Shown here: positions 1 to 8,462 of the stretch, piece after piece | Layout: every line of letters begins with the position of its first letter | How positions within the stretch are numbered: the stretch's first letter is position 1 | Source: Spartobacteria bacterium | GTDB taxonomy: Bacteria; Verrucomicrobiota; Verrucomicrobiia; Chthoniobacterales; Chthoniobacteraceae | Assembly: GCA_025355595.1 (NCBI GenBank) | Contig: JANXZI010000318.1 | Location: forward strand, 1-12,133 | Reading direction: 5' to 3' | Length of the DNA stretch: 12,133 nucleotides | Made by a program: the position numbers and the translations under genes | The notes under the pieces: generated by a model | Databases searched by the model: none | Told to the model about the DNA's origin: nothing | Seen by the model: the letters and a program-made list of their open reading frames with translations, nothing else

Positions 1-486
1 TTCAGCGCCGCCGCGCTCACGATCTACGTCGTCCACAATCTCGTGAACTCGACCTACGGACGCGGCTTCCTCGCCGTGCGCGATGACGAAATCGCCGCCG
101 AGGCGATGGGCATCAACACGACTAAATACAAGGTGCTCGCATTTGTGACCGCGGCATTTTTCGCGGGCATCGCGGGCGGGCTCTACGCGCACTTCAAGCA
201 GTTCATCACGCCGGACGGTTTCAATTTCATGAAGTCCGTGGACATTGTTGTGATGGTCATCCTCGGCGGAATGGGCAGCACGGTCGGCGTGTGCGTGGCC
301 GCCGTGCTGCTCACGATTTTGCCGGAGTTGCTGCGAAAAGTGGCCCACATCGAGGCACTGCCCGAATGGTTGCGGCACATCGCGGAGAATCGCATGATCC
401 TCTATTCGCTCCTGCTCATCGTGCTCATGCTCATGCGTCCGCAGGGGCTCTTCGCAGGCTGGGGGAGAAAGGGGCTTCGCAAATGA
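1..486 (+). CDS. livM: Branched-chain amino acid ABC transporter permease LivM (3' part)
   Basis: Inner-membrane permease of the high-affinity branched-chain amino acid (or related amide) importer; it would pair with LivH and be driven by LivG and LivF. The frame is open from base 1, so the gene begins outside the window and only the last 161 residues are seen. A GTG at 43 is internal, not the start. The visible part holds the family's cytoplasmic coupling region (YGRGFLAVRDDEIAAEAMG), a hydrophobic segment after it (VLAFVTAAFFAGIAGGLYA), a second long hydrophobic stretch with the ILGGMGS motif, and the typical LivM ending MRPQGLF. The stop overlaps the livG start as ATGA (483-486), which suggests translational coupling. 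A urea-type (Urt) transporter is a possible alternative, but the downstream ATPases read as LivG and LivF. Confidence 0.93.
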   Translation, partial: FSAAALTIYVVHNLVNSTYGRGFLAVRDDEIAAEAMGINTTKYKVLAFVTAAFFAGIAGGLYAHFKQFITPDGFNFMKSVDIVVMVILGGMGSTVGVCVAAVLLTILPELLRKVAHIEALPEWLRHIAENRMILYSLLLIVLMLMRPQGLFAGWGRKGLRK

Positions 487-1259
487 AACCGCTGCTCCTG
501 CTCGACAATGTGACCGTGCAATTCGGTGGCCTCAAGGCGGTGTCGGATGTGACTTTCCAAGTCGGCGAGCGCGAACTTTTCGGACTCATCGGGCCGAATG
601 GCGCGGGCAAGACGACGGTCTTCAACGCCATCACCGGCGTGTATCGTCCGACCGATGGGCGGATCACTTTTGACGGACAGTCGGTGACCGGAAAGAAACC
701 GTATGCAATCACCGCGCGCGGCATCGCGCGGACGTTCCAGAACATCCGGCTGTTCGGCTCGATGAGCGTTTTCGACAACGTGCGCTGCGCCTGCAACATG
801 CACCTCAACCACGGCATCTCGCATGCGCTGTGGCGCGGGAAACGGGTCGCGGACGAGGAGCAGGACATCACTGGCACCGTGATGGAATTGCTCGGAATCT
901 TTGGCCTCGCGGATCAGCGCGACTGGGCGTGCCGCAGCCTGCCGTACGGCGACCAGCGCCGGCTCGAAATCGTCCGCGCACTCGCGACGCGCCCGAAGTT
1001 GCTGCTGCTCGACGAACCCGCTGCCGGCATGAACCCGACGGAGAAGATCGAGCTCATGAACCTGATCCGATTCGTGCAGGAAAAATTCGGCCTCGCAGTG
1101 CTGCTCGTGGAGCACGACATGAAAGTCGTCATGGGCATCTGCGAGCGCATCGCCGTCCTCGACTACGGCCAAAAAATCGGGGAGGGCACGCCGGCGGAAA
1201 TCCAGAAGAACCCGAAGGTGATTGCCGCGTATCTTGGACAGGAGGCAGCCCATGCTTGA
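483..1259 (+). CDS. livG: Branched-chain amino acid ABC transporter ATP-binding protein LivG
   Basis: One of two cytoplasmic ATPases that power the LivHM permease. The 258-residue length is normal for LivG. Walker A is GPNGAGKTT at residues 37-45, the Q-loop glutamine is Q86 (TFQNIRLF), the signature is the LivG form LPYGDQRRLEI at 153-163, Walker B is LLLLDE at 173-178 and the H-loop histidine is H211. The start at 483 is preferred over longer in-frame alternatives because MKPLLLLDNVTVQFGG matches the normal N-terminus, it overlaps the livM stop by 4 bp, and a purine-rich AAAGGGG lies at 468-474. The upstream part of the longer open frame is antisense-like shadow inside livM. Confidence 0.95.
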   Translation: MKPLLLLDNVTVQFGGLKAVSDVTFQVGERELFGLIGPNGAGKTTVFNAITGVYRPTDGRITFDGQSVTGKKPYAITARGIARTFQNIRLFGSMSVFDNVRCACNMHLNHGISHALWRGKRVADEEQDITGTVMELLGIFGLADQRDWACRSLPYGDQRRLEIVRALATRPKLLLLDEPAAGMNPTEKIELMNLIRFVQEKFGLAVLLVEHDMKVVMGICERIAVLDYGQKIGEGTPAEIQKNPKVIAAYLGQEAAHA

Positions 1260-1959
1260 GCTGACCGATCTCACTGTGAACTACGGCGGCATCACCGCGC
1301 TGCACGGCATCACTCTGAAAGTGGAGCAGGGGAGCATCGTCACGCTCATCGGCGCGAATGGCGCGGGCAAGACGACGACGCTGCGCGCCATCAGCGGACT
1401 CGTGCGGGCGAAGGGCGGGCGCATCACTTTTGAGGGGCAGGAAATTGCGAATCAGCCGCCGCATAAAATCGTCTCGCGCGGCATCGCGCATTCGCCGGAG
1501 GGGCGGATGGTCTTTGCCAATCTCACGGTGAACGAAAACCTGCGCATGGGTGCGTATCTCCGCAGCGACAAGGCGAACTTTGCGAAGGATCTCGATTTCA
1601 TCTTCACGATTTTCCCGCGGCTGAAGGAGCGCATCAAGCAGGCCGCGGGCACGCTCAGCGGCGGCGAACAGCAGATGCTCGCCATCGGTCGCGCGCTGAT
1701 GAGCAAGCCGAAGCTGCTGCTGCTCGATGAGCCATCGCTCGGGATCGCGCCGCTGCTCACGCGGACGATCTTCGAGCAGATCGTGGCCATCAACCGGGAT
1801 CTGAAGATGACCATCCTGCTCATCGAGCAGAATGCGAATCTCGCGCTGGAGGTGAGCCACTACGGCTATGTGCTGGAGACCGGCGGCATCATTTTGCAGG
1901 ACACGGCCGCCGCGCTGCGGGCAAATCCGAAGGTGCGCGAGGCCTACCTCGGCGGGTGA
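1252..1959 (+). CDS. livF: Branched-chain amino acid ABC transporter ATP-binding protein LivF
   Basis: Second ATPase of the Liv importer, 235 residues, a normal length. Walker A is GANGAGKTT at 34-42, signature LSGGEQ at 135-140 and Walker B LLLLDE at 155-160. As is usual in LivF, the Q-loop region reads SPEGRMVF and the H-loop position is a glutamine (IEQNA, Q193), so these are family traits and not damage. The start at 1252 has a clear Shine-Dalgarno GGAGG at 1241-1245, six bases upstream, inside the end of livG; the two genes overlap by 8 bp. An upstream in-frame TTG at 1222 is rejected because it would add a non-conserved leader. This is the last gene of the operon, followed by a hairpin and a convergent gene. 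Confidence 0.95.
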   Translation: MLELTDLTVNYGGITALHGITLKVEQGSIVTLIGANGAGKTTTLRAISGLVRAKGGRITFEGQEIANQPPHKIVSRGIAHSPEGRMVFANLTVNENLRMGAYLRSDKANFAKDLDFIFTIFPRLKERIKQAAGTLSGGEQQMLAIGRALMSKPKLLLLDEPSLGIAPLLTRTIFEQIVAINRDLKMTILLIEQNANLALEVSHYGYVLETGGIILQDTAAALRANPKVREAYLGG

Positions 1960-1973
1960 ATCCGCTGCGGATT
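1959..1973. terminator. Palindrome between convergent livF and autotransporter genes
   Basis: AATCCG (1959-1964) and CGGATT (1968-1973) form a perfect 6-bp inverted repeat with a CTG loop. It starts on the last base of the livF stop and ends on the first base of the autotransporter stop codon complement. The position suggests a short bidirectional terminator, but there is no strong T-run on either side (only TTTAGAATTT), so the function is uncertain. Confidence 0.4.
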
Positions 1974-4153
1974 TAGAATTTCCAGCGGAAGCCGACGGAG
2001 ACGTTGTTCGAGCTATAGTTCGTGCGCAGCAATTCGCCGTCGTAGAATGCGTAGGTCGAGAAGCGGTCGTTCCACGCGACGGTCAGACCCGCACCGACGA
2101 GCAGGCTGTCGCGGCCGGTCGCCGGGCCGAAGACGGTGAAGGGGCGGCCGCCGAGTGTGGCGAAAGTCGAGCTGAGCGAGTAACTCGTGTCGCCGAATTC
2201 ATGCTGCCAGGAGGCGCGCGCTTCGGGTCGCACGACGACGCGGCCGACTTTCATCTCGTAGGTTGCATGAAAACCAAGGGCGCTGCGCGACGATTCCTCA
2301 TTTTTGCGGATGACCCTCAGCGGGGCGAATGCACCGGTCTCCGTGAAGCCGTCGAGTTGGATGTTGGTGTATTGGAAGCTGGCAATGGGACCGAATGTCA
2401 GGCCGCCCTTTTTCCAGTCGTAGCCGGTGGCGAGGAGCAGGTTTACTTCGCTGCCGTCGGGGTTGGCGATGGCGACGGTGTTGTTCGGCGTCGTGCGGCG
2501 CGTGCGGTAGCTGTTCAGTCCGCCGCTCACGGATGCATCAATGTGGAAGCCGCCATCGAACCATGTCGCGTAGGCGCCGACACGTCCGCCATCCACGTCC
2601 ACCTTGCCGCCGTTGGAAATGTTTGCGGTCGTGTTCATGTAGCCGAGGCTGAGGCCCGCGGCGAAGTGCTCGTTGAAGCGGTAGTCCACGCCCGCCGTCA
2701 CGCCGCCGGACTCGAGATCGAAGCCCGCGGCGTTGCTCGTGCTGCCGACGCGGGTGAATTCCCCGCTGCCCGTGAACCACAGGCCCCAGCGTTCGTCGCT
2801 CGTGCGCGCGACCTCTCGGGTCACGACCTGCGATCCACCGATGGAAAAATTCACACTGTTGACCGGGACGGCCGCGCTTTGATCGAGACGGATGTCCTCG
2901 AGTCGGCGCAGGATATTTTCGCTCTGCACTTTCGCCAGCGAGACTGCGATGTGGAAAAAGGACGTGAGATCTGCGGGGCTGATCTTGTCCAGGTTGGCCG
3001 CCAATTCCGAGCGCGAGAGACCGTCGAGGAAGTTGAGTTCATTGATGATGCCGGTCTTTCCTCCGGTGACGGAGAGGAGGCTGTCAAACGCTCCGCCGAC
3101 CGCGGTCTGGTTGGGAGTCAGCCCAGTAAGATTTGCGAAGGAACCCTGCATGGCCTCGAGCACGACACTGTCCGGAAATAGTTTCACGACCGGGACGAGG
3201 AGCGGCGTGTTGCTGAATGCGGAAAGCCCCGTGACTTGCGATCCAGGGACAGGCGTGCCATCCGCGCTGCCGCCCGCGACTCCGGCGGTGGCGGAGACCA
3301 GTACGACTCGCAGACCCGGCGTCAGGAAAAAGTTGTTCTGCTGCACGAGCGCGAGCGTGCCGCCATTGATGTTCGCCATTCCCGTGGTGCGAAGCTGATC
3401 GTGCGTCACACCCGGAATCGTTCCGCCGACGTTCGCGACGTAGGTGCCGCCGGTGAACAGGATGTTGCCGGGGCCGATATTCACGATGAGCGGGCCGCCC
3501 ACCGTCCGCAGCGTGCCGCCGTTCACGGTGAGATTGCCGGTGCCGAGCGCGCTGCTGTGGCCGACGTTCAGCGTCCCCGCGTTGAGCACCGTCCCGCCGG
3601 TGTAGGTATTCGCACCGGTCAGCGTCAGGTCACCCGCCGTGTTTTTGGTCAGCGTGAAATTTCCGCTGAGGATGCCGGAGACCAGCGCATTGCTCACCGC
3701 GGAGGAGTCGGGAGCGGCGGAGAGCGTGAAGCCCGTGAACATGTTGCCGCCCGCGTCGAGCGCATCAATGCCGATGGCCACCGGTGCGAGCGTGCTCGTG
3801 AAAGTGAAGGGCGCAGTCGTGCTGCCCGGCGCGAAGGTCTGCGGTGTCCCGGGATTGGCATCTTCATAAAATGAAACAATCCCGACGCCGGGATCGTAGT
3901 TGATGCCGAACCCAGTCGGTGCGCTGAGGTTCATCAGGTTGCTCGTGGTCGCGACATTCAAATTGACGATGGCGAGATCGAATGCCGGCCCCTTGTTCAG
4001 CACGCCATAGGCGTAGGTGTAGATGCCGGCGTTGAGATTGATGTTGGCGTTCAGATCCACCTGCGCATACGCGGCGCAGGTGAGGATCGATCCGATGCAG
4101 GCGAGTGCGAGCGCGGGGTTGCGGTGAAAAGGTCGTTGGCGGGTAGTTTTCAT
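1973..4153 (-). CDS. Autotransporter with beta-barrel domain and one beta-strand repeat
   Basis: Predicted type V secreted outer-membrane protein of 726 residues. Residues 1-30 are a signal peptide (positive n-region KTTRQRPFHR, hydrophobic core, cleavage after AYA). Residues 31-160 are an Asn/Thr/Gly-rich passenger start with no recognised enzyme domain. One autotransporter-associated beta-strand repeat follows (about 166-199, with LTLTGANTYTGGTVLNAGTL), then further beta-helix-like sequence to about 335. Residues 375-425 are more helical and charged and could form the pore helix or linker. From about 455 to 726 alternating amphipathic strands and a final phenylalanine (GFRWKF) mark the autotransporter barrel. 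The passenger is short for the class. It lies 89 bp downstream of the HupE-like gene on the same strand. The passenger's substrate or ligand is unknown. Confidence 0.88.
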   Translation of the reverse strand: MKTTRQRPFHRNPALALACIGSILTCAAYAQVDLNANINLNAGIYTYAYGVLNKGPAFDLAIVNLNVATTSNLMNLSAPTGFGINYDPGVGIVSFYEDANPGTPQTFAPGSTTAPFTFTSTLAPVAIGIDALDAGGNMFTGFTLSAAPDSSAVSNALVSGILSGNFTLTKNTAGDLTLTGANTYTGGTVLNAGTLNVGHSSALGTGNLTVNGGTLRTVGGPLIVNIGPGNILFTGGTYVANVGGTIPGVTHDQLRTTGMANINGGTLALVQQNNFFLTPGLRVVLVSATAGVAGGSADGTPVPGSQVTGLSAFSNTPLLVPVVKLFPDSVVLEAMQGSFANLTGLTPNQTAVGGAFDSLLSVTGGKTGIINELNFLDGLSRSELAANLDKISPADLTSFFHIAVSLAKVQSENILRRLEDIRLDQSAAVPVNSVNFSIGGSQVVTREVARTSDERWGLWFTGSGEFTRVGSTSNAAGFDLESGGVTAGVDYRFNEHFAAGLSLGYMNTTANISNGGKVDVDGGRVGAYATWFDGGFHIDASVSGGLNSYRTRRTTPNNTVAIANPDGSEVNLLLATGYDWKKGGLTFGPIASFQYTNIQLDGFTETGAFAPLRVIRKNEESSRSALGFHATYEMKVGRVVVRPEARASWQHEFGDTSYSLSSTFATLGGRPFTVFGPATGRDSLLVGAGLTVAWNDRFSTYAFYDGELLRTNYSSNNVSVGFRWKF

Positions 4154-4242
4154 GATGTGTTTTAGTGGGTTGGGCTGGGTGTTGGGTGGCTACTGCGAAT
4201 TGAAAATGAGGTGAACGTCGCTGGCGTTTTTTCGGACGGGGG

Positions 4243-5322
4243 TCACGGCATGATGCGTTGGAAAAACCAAAAGGCTCCGGCGACGGTGACCGCGAGCGCG
4301 CCCGTCGCGACCACGCGCGCAGCCACGAGTTCGCTGCGGCGATGCACGAGCGCGAGCAGCGGAGCCACGAGCACAACGATGCAGGCCTGGCCGATCTCGA
4401 CACCGCCATTGAACGCAAAGAGCGACCATCCGAGCGCGGCCCTGGGCAGCACCATTTCCTGCAGCACATTTGCAAAGCCAAATCCGTGAATGAGACCGAA
4501 CGCGAAGGCGAAGAGCATCCGCGGATCGTGCCGCCGCTTTCCAAAGAATGCGTGGACGCCCACGAAGACGATGCTCAGCGCGATCGTCGGCTCGATGAGC
4601 GAGGCGGGCGGCGAAAGAATCCGAAAAGTCGCGAGCCCGAGCGTGATGCTGTGCGCGATGGTGAAGGCCGTGATGATTTTCAAAAGCTGCACGAACTTCC
4701 CGCCCAGCAGCAGCAGTCCGACGATGAACAGGATGTGATCCGGCCCGATGAAAATGTGGTGGATTCCGGCGGCGAGAAACTGCCGGACGACCGCTCCCAC
4801 GGACTGGGTGGAGCCGACGCCGAATGCAACCGGAGGCGCGTCTCCCGAAAAGATTTCCTGCCGATCGAGGTTTCCGTTTTCAAAAATGCCGAGGAACGTC
4901 CGATGCCGCGGATCATACGGAAACAGGCGGCATCGCACGGCGATGGTCGTCGGCAGCGACGACCATGCGTAGTCGAATTCCAGACGCACGTCGCGTTTCT
5001 CCGCCACCGGGGTGATGGCGCTGAGCGTGGCGGCGATGGGAAGCCCATCCGCGGTGATGACGAGGCGCGTGCCGAGAATGCCGGTGAGCGCAGCGCCCTG
5101 CGCAGTGGCGCCTGCGGGAGTGAGCAAAGTATCGGGCTCGACGGCGGGCAGATCGTGCGCAAGGTCCGTGGCCGAGGCCGTGAGGATCGCGCGCATCCCC
5201 TCGCCGGTGAGCCGGAGCTCGAGGAAGCTCGTGGGCTCCTCGTGCGCCGACGCCCGCGAGAGCATGAGCACCACGAAAAGCAGCGCACAGAAATTGCCGA
5301 GGGCTCGCCGGGCTTTGTTCAT
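4243..5322 (-). CDS. HupE/UreJ-type integral membrane protein
   Basis: 359-residue membrane protein of the HupE/UreJ_2 type. Classical HupE/UreJ proteins are regarded as nickel permeases of hydrogenase or urease clusters; this divergent branch has no settled substrate. Residues 1-26 are a signal peptide (cleavage near ASA|HEEP). Residues 27 to about 180 form an extracytoplasmic domain, and about six membrane segments follow. Family motifs are GIHHIFIGPDHILF (186-199), the TIAHSITLG stretch with H224, E244, H257, FGLIHGFGFA (275-284) and FNGGVEIGQ (304-312); these His/Asp/Glu residues are candidate metal ligands. The ATG overlaps the stop of the TPR gene as ATGA (5319-5322), implying translational coupling. 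No hydrogenase or urease gene is visible nearby. Confidence 0.87.
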   Translation of the reverse strand: MNKARRALGNFCALLFVVLMLSRASAHEEPTSFLELRLTGEGMRAILTASATDLAHDLPAVEPDTLLTPAGATAQGAALTGILGTRLVITADGLPIAATLSAITPVAEKRDVRLEFDYAWSSLPTTIAVRCRLFPYDPRHRTFLGIFENGNLDRQEIFSGDAPPVAFGVGSTQSVGAVVRQFLAAGIHHIFIGPDHILFIVGLLLLGGKFVQLLKIITAFTIAHSITLGLATFRILSPPASLIEPTIALSIVFVGVHAFFGKRRHDPRMLFAFAFGLIHGFGFANVLQEMVLPRAALGWSLFAFNGGVEIGQACIVVLVAPLLALVHRRSELVAARVVATGALAVTVAGAFWFFQRIMP

Positions 5323-6752
5323 TGGGCCACGATGGGCGCGGTTTTCGGAACGGCGGCCGCGGGTTGGCGGCTTCCCAATTCCTGCAGCGTCGCCACGGCA
5401 ACCGGTGCCAGCAGCAGGCTGAAGTGCGGATTGATGCTCAGCGCGGTCTGGAGGTGATTTTGCGCCGAAACGCGGTCGCCAAATTTCGCGGCGATCATGC
5501 CCGCGTGGAAATGAATCTCGGCATCCTGCGTCTTCTGGCTGAGGGCGCGTTTGATCGCCTCAATCGCACGGGGCTGGTCGCCGTTCTTGAAATACACCCA
5601 CGCGAGAGTATCCGCCTCGTTGACGTTGCGCGTCAGCTTGCGCGCCTCCGCCATCCGGAGCGCCTCGATGAGTTTGCGATCATGGTCCGCGTAAAATTTC
5701 GCCATCGCCATGTGCGAATGTCCGGCGCGGGCCGTCTGCGCCCGGTCGAGTTCCTCGGCTTGCTCGTAGCATTTTTCCGCCTCGGCTTTCCGATCTGTCG
5801 TGGCGAGGAGGTCGCCCAATTCCACCAGCGCAAAGTGATTCGGCCCGGCTTCCAGAATCGCACGGCAGTGTTTTTCAGAGGCGGCGATATCTACCCGCGC
5901 TGCGGCGATCTTCGCTGCGGCCAGGAGCACATGCGCGTTTTTCGAGCCGGCTTTCAGCGAAGGTTCCAAGGCTTGCTCGGCGGGAAGCAAGGCGCCCTGG
6001 CTGAAAAGTATCATCGCCAATTTCGCGCGGCACCACGCGGTATTTTCGGCGAACGGAGCACCAGCCTTGATCGCTTTTTCGAGGAGCCACGCAGCCTTCT
6101 TCGTGTCCCCGGTGAGCCAGAGCAAATGCGCGCCCCGGCTCCACGACGACAGGTCCGGCTTGAGGTCCATCATCTTCTGATAGTGAGTGTAGGCGGCCTC
6201 GTAGTCGCCGAGTTCCACGTCGGCATCGCCGAGGATTCCGTAAGCCGCGGCGTTCGTCGCATCGAGAGCGAGCGAGCGGTTGGCCCACTCGCGGCTTTTG
6301 TCAAAATTGTGGCGTCCCCCGGTCACCCACGCCATTCCCGTCATCGCATCCACATTCTTTGGCTCGAGGCGAAGGGCATATTGGTAGGCAGCCTCCGCGT
6401 GATCATAATATTTCTCGTCCGCAGTATCGCGCAGAAGTTGCGCGAGAACGTCGCCGAGCGCCACCCATCTCGCAGCGACCGCGTCCTTCTCCCGCACCTT
6501 GGCCATCGCCGAGGCCAATGCCTGCCCCGTCGCTGACTTTACCTCGTGTCTTGGGATCTGCGCGAGAATTTGTTCCGAGGTCTGCACTGCGGGAGCGGAG
6601 GCAATCGCGGCACCCTCCGGCGAAGGGGCCGATGGCTTGCGCGCCAGCCTCGCGCCGACGAACGCCACCACGACGGCTGCGATGATGAGGGCAACGCGCG
6701 ACAGCACACGGGATGAAGGCTGCCGCGAATCTGGATGCGGTGATGGGCTCAC
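5319..6752 (-). CDS. Membrane-anchored tetratricopeptide repeat protein
   Basis: 477-residue TPR protein, probably a scaffold for protein-protein contacts at the membrane. Residues 18-36 (VLSRVALIIAAVVVAFVGA) form a single hydrophobic segment after a short polar N-terminus, so it is likely an inner-membrane anchor or uncleaved signal with the repeats in the periplasm. A Pro/Ala-rich linker follows (about 39-56). TPR-like helical pairs can be seen at about 115-148, 149-182, 183-216, 217-250, 305-338, 378-410 and 411-444, with typical endings such as ALRLEPKN, MMDLKPD and ALSINPH. The start is GTG at 6752, 13 bases after the T-run of a hairpin terminator. The end overlaps the HupE-like gene by 4 bp. 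It has no enzymatic motif I recognise. Confidence 0.87.
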   Translation of the reverse strand: MSPSPHPDSRQPSSRVLSRVALIIAAVVVAFVGARLARKPSAPSPEGAAIASAPAVQTSEQILAQIPRHEVKSATGQALASAMAKVREKDAVAARWVALGDVLAQLLRDTADEKYYDHAEAAYQYALRLEPKNVDAMTGMAWVTGGRHNFDKSREWANRSLALDATNAAAYGILGDADVELGDYEAAYTHYQKMMDLKPDLSSWSRGAHLLWLTGDTKKAAWLLEKAIKAGAPFAENTAWCRAKLAMILFSQGALLPAEQALEPSLKAGSKNAHVLLAAAKIAAARVDIAASEKHCRAILEAGPNHFALVELGDLLATTDRKAEAEKCYEQAEELDRAQTARAGHSHMAMAKFYADHDRKLIEALRMAEARKLTRNVNEADTLAWVYFKNGDQPRAIEAIKRALSQKTQDAEIHFHAGMIAAKFGDRVSAQNHLQTALSINPHFSLLLAPVAVATLQELGSRQPAAAVPKTAPIVAQ

Positions 6753-6764
6753 GATGGTTCCCGG

Positions 6765-6805
6765 AAAAAGCGCCGGCGCATATTTTTCTGAAGATGCGCC
6801 GGCGC
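6765..6805 (-). terminator. Strong intrinsic terminator between DUF4331 and TPR genes
   Basis: Read on the minus strand, GCGCCGGCGCAT (6805-6794) and ATGCGCCGGCGC (6781-6770) form a perfect 12-bp, GC-rich inverted repeat around a 12-base A-rich loop, followed at once by five T (6769-6765). It begins about 20 bases after the DUF4331 stop and ends 13 bases before the TPR start. This is a textbook Rho-independent terminator. Inside a same-strand gene set it would act as an attenuator or as an mRNA 3'-end stabiliser, making DUF4331 more abundant than the downstream proteins. Confidence 0.85.
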
Positions 6806-6825
6806 GGAATTACCGATGGTCCGGT

Positions 6826-8397
6826 TTAGAAACCGACGTTGACTCCCGAATCCTTGCTGTTGCGCGTGCCGGCATTCGGCGTCGCCGCGTACGGGAAGGT
6901 GACGTTATACGTCGTGTCATTGGCGGGCACATTATCACCCACGATGGTGATAGTCTGGAAACTCGGGCCGCTGGCGATGGCCGTGAGCGCGATGTCAATG
7001 ACGTCATCACCAAAGCGGCGTCCGTTCGGCCAGCCGGACGGAATCTGCTGGTTGTTTCCATTCGCCACAGTATCGCCGCCGATGAAGCTCAGGCGGTTGA
7101 AACCCGCTTCTCCTGGGGTCGGAACCTTGCCGGTGGTGGTGTTCACGCGGATGACATCCGGGATGAAGATTGCCCGCAAGTCCGTGCGATTGGTCGTCTG
7201 GAAGTTTGTGCCGAAGACCGCATTGATCAGCACCGCCAGTTCCGGGTTGAGCGCATACTTGGCAAAATTCGCGGCGTCATTCACCGGTGAAGTGCGGTTA
7301 TAGTTGTCCTTGTCCACGAGCGCCACCAGAGCTTCGTTGAAGAGCGGGTTGCCCTGGCGATTGACTTGGATGTAGGGGCCGGACGGCGTGTCGGGTCCGT
7401 TCGTGCCACGCAGGGTGATACGGGGGCGGCTGACCGAGGCATAGACGCCGACTCCCGTACTCGCCGGCTGAAGCGCGCCGGTATAGGCGACGCTCGGCAG
7501 GGAAGTCAGAGGGATGACGATGGCATAGTGCATGACATTAAAACCCTTGAACCCATCCACGCCGCCGCCGGCCTGGCCGAAGCTGTTGCCGAGGATCCTG
7601 CCGTCCAGAAGATCGGAGATCCCGGGGATGTCGGCAAAGAAACTGTCGTCGCGCGGGCCGGCGAACACCGTATAGACGGCACCGCCGGAGGTAACATCCA
7701 CCGTCGTCTGCGCGGTGTAGGGATCCAATGTTGCGCGACTGACCGCGCCGGAGATGGCACGCCCGTTCGCATCATTATACCGGGGCGTCGTTCTCATGCC
7801 GACATTCGGCGGGGCCACGAGCAGCGGCGTGGTGTTCAGCGCGGTGCGCGGGCCGCCCGCGCCCGTCGTGCGCGTGATGCTGTAGCTTTGGACGAAATTC
7901 TGATGGGTGTCCCCGACTGTCTGGATGGAGCCGACATCCGGATTCCCCCCCGCATCGGCACCGCGCCCATACCGCAGGATGGTATTGGTGTTCTTATAGC
8001 TGCCTTTCACCGCATCCACGGCGGAGAATTGAAAGTCATAACGCTGAAGTTCCGCGCCCGTGACAGGGTTTGCGATGTGGATGCTATAAAGTGCGTCCGG
8101 CGAAAACGCGTCGAACATGAGGCCATCGCCCGGTTCCATGAAAGGATGCACATTGACCTCGACCACGAGCACGCGCTCGCCCGAGGGCCGCGTGCGCACG
8201 AAGGCATACACGTCGGTGAGGTTTGCCTGCGGATCGAGTTTGATGAGCGGCGCATCGCTGTGGCTGGAAGCCTTCGCGCTCGGCGTGGGAGCGAGCCAAA
8301 TGGAGGCGGCGCACACTGCGGTCGCGGCGAACTTGACGGCCTGCTTCAGCGCAGCGAACTGGCTGGGTTTATTTGGGATCTGCGTGGGTGTTGTCAT
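6826..8397 (-). CDS. DUF4331 family secreted protein
   Basis: Exported protein of unknown biochemical role, 523 residues from the chosen start. Residues 1-43 look like a signal peptide (lysine-containing n-region, hydrophobic core AATAVCAASIWLAP, cleavage after AKA). The mature protein opens with the DUF4331 hallmark SSHSDAP (44-50) and LTDVYAFV. Other family hallmarks are AGPRDDSFFADI from 246, VNRQGNPLFNEAL (345-357) and SGWPNGRRFGDDVIDIAL (454-471). An in-frame ATG at 8430 would add 11 residues; I prefer 8397 because a putative promoter -10 element ends at 8435, which puts the transcript start at or beyond 8430. Neither start has a clear Shine-Dalgarno. It is the first gene of the minus-strand set with TPR and HupE-like genes. 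The family is recognised with confidence; its molecular activity is not known to me. Confidence 0.9.
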   Translation of the reverse strand: MTTPTQIPNKPSQFAALKQAVKFAATAVCAASIWLAPTPSAKASSHSDAPLIKLDPQANLTDVYAFVRTRPSGERVLVVEVNVHPFMEPGDGLMFDAFSPDALYSIHIANPVTGAELQRYDFQFSAVDAVKGSYKNTNTILRYGRGADAGGNPDVGSIQTVGDTHQNFVQSYSITRTTGAGGPRTALNTTPLLVAPPNVGMRTTPRYNDANGRAISGAVSRATLDPYTAQTTVDVTSGGAVYTVFAGPRDDSFFADIPGISDLLDGRILGNSFGQAGGGVDGFKGFNVMHYAIVIPLTSLPSVAYTGALQPASTGVGVYASVSRPRITLRGTNGPDTPSGPYIQVNRQGNPLFNEALVALVDKDNYNRTSPVNDAANFAKYALNPELAVLINAVFGTNFQTTNRTDLRAIFIPDVIRVNTTTGKVPTPGEAGFNRLSFIGGDTVANGNNQQIPSGWPNGRRFGDDVIDIALTAIASGPSFQTITIVGDNVPANDTTYNVTFPYAATPNAGTRNSKDSGVNVGF

Positions 8398-8434
8398 GGT
8401 TGGCGGTTGGTTTTGGATAGTTTGTTGCATCGTT

Positions 8435-8462
8435 CATTCGGCGTGTGGCCGAGGTTGGACGC
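8435..8462 (-). promoter_or_regulatory. Putative ECF-type promoter of the DUF4331 gene set
   Basis: On the minus strand GCGTCCAA (8462-8455), 13 bases, then CCGAATG (8441-8435). The same two blocks at exactly the same spacing occur upstream of the ECF sigma gene in this window. The form resembles the -35/-10 elements I recall for SigK-type sigma factors (CCATCC and CCGAATA). The predicted transcript start, around 8425-8430, gives a leader of about 30 bases before the ATG at 8397. The sequence match is seen; the promoter role is inferred. Confidence 0.6.

Noticed and set aside
4154..4242. Hairpin AACG/CGTT with a T-run on the plus strand (near 4211-4231)
   Set aside because: The stem is only 4 bp, and it points along the plus strand where no gene ends; not a credible terminator.
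4243..5322. HupE-like gene as evidence of a hydrogenase or urease cluster
   Set aside because: No hydrogenase, urease or maturation gene is visible in the window, and the neighbours are DUF4331 and TPR genes.
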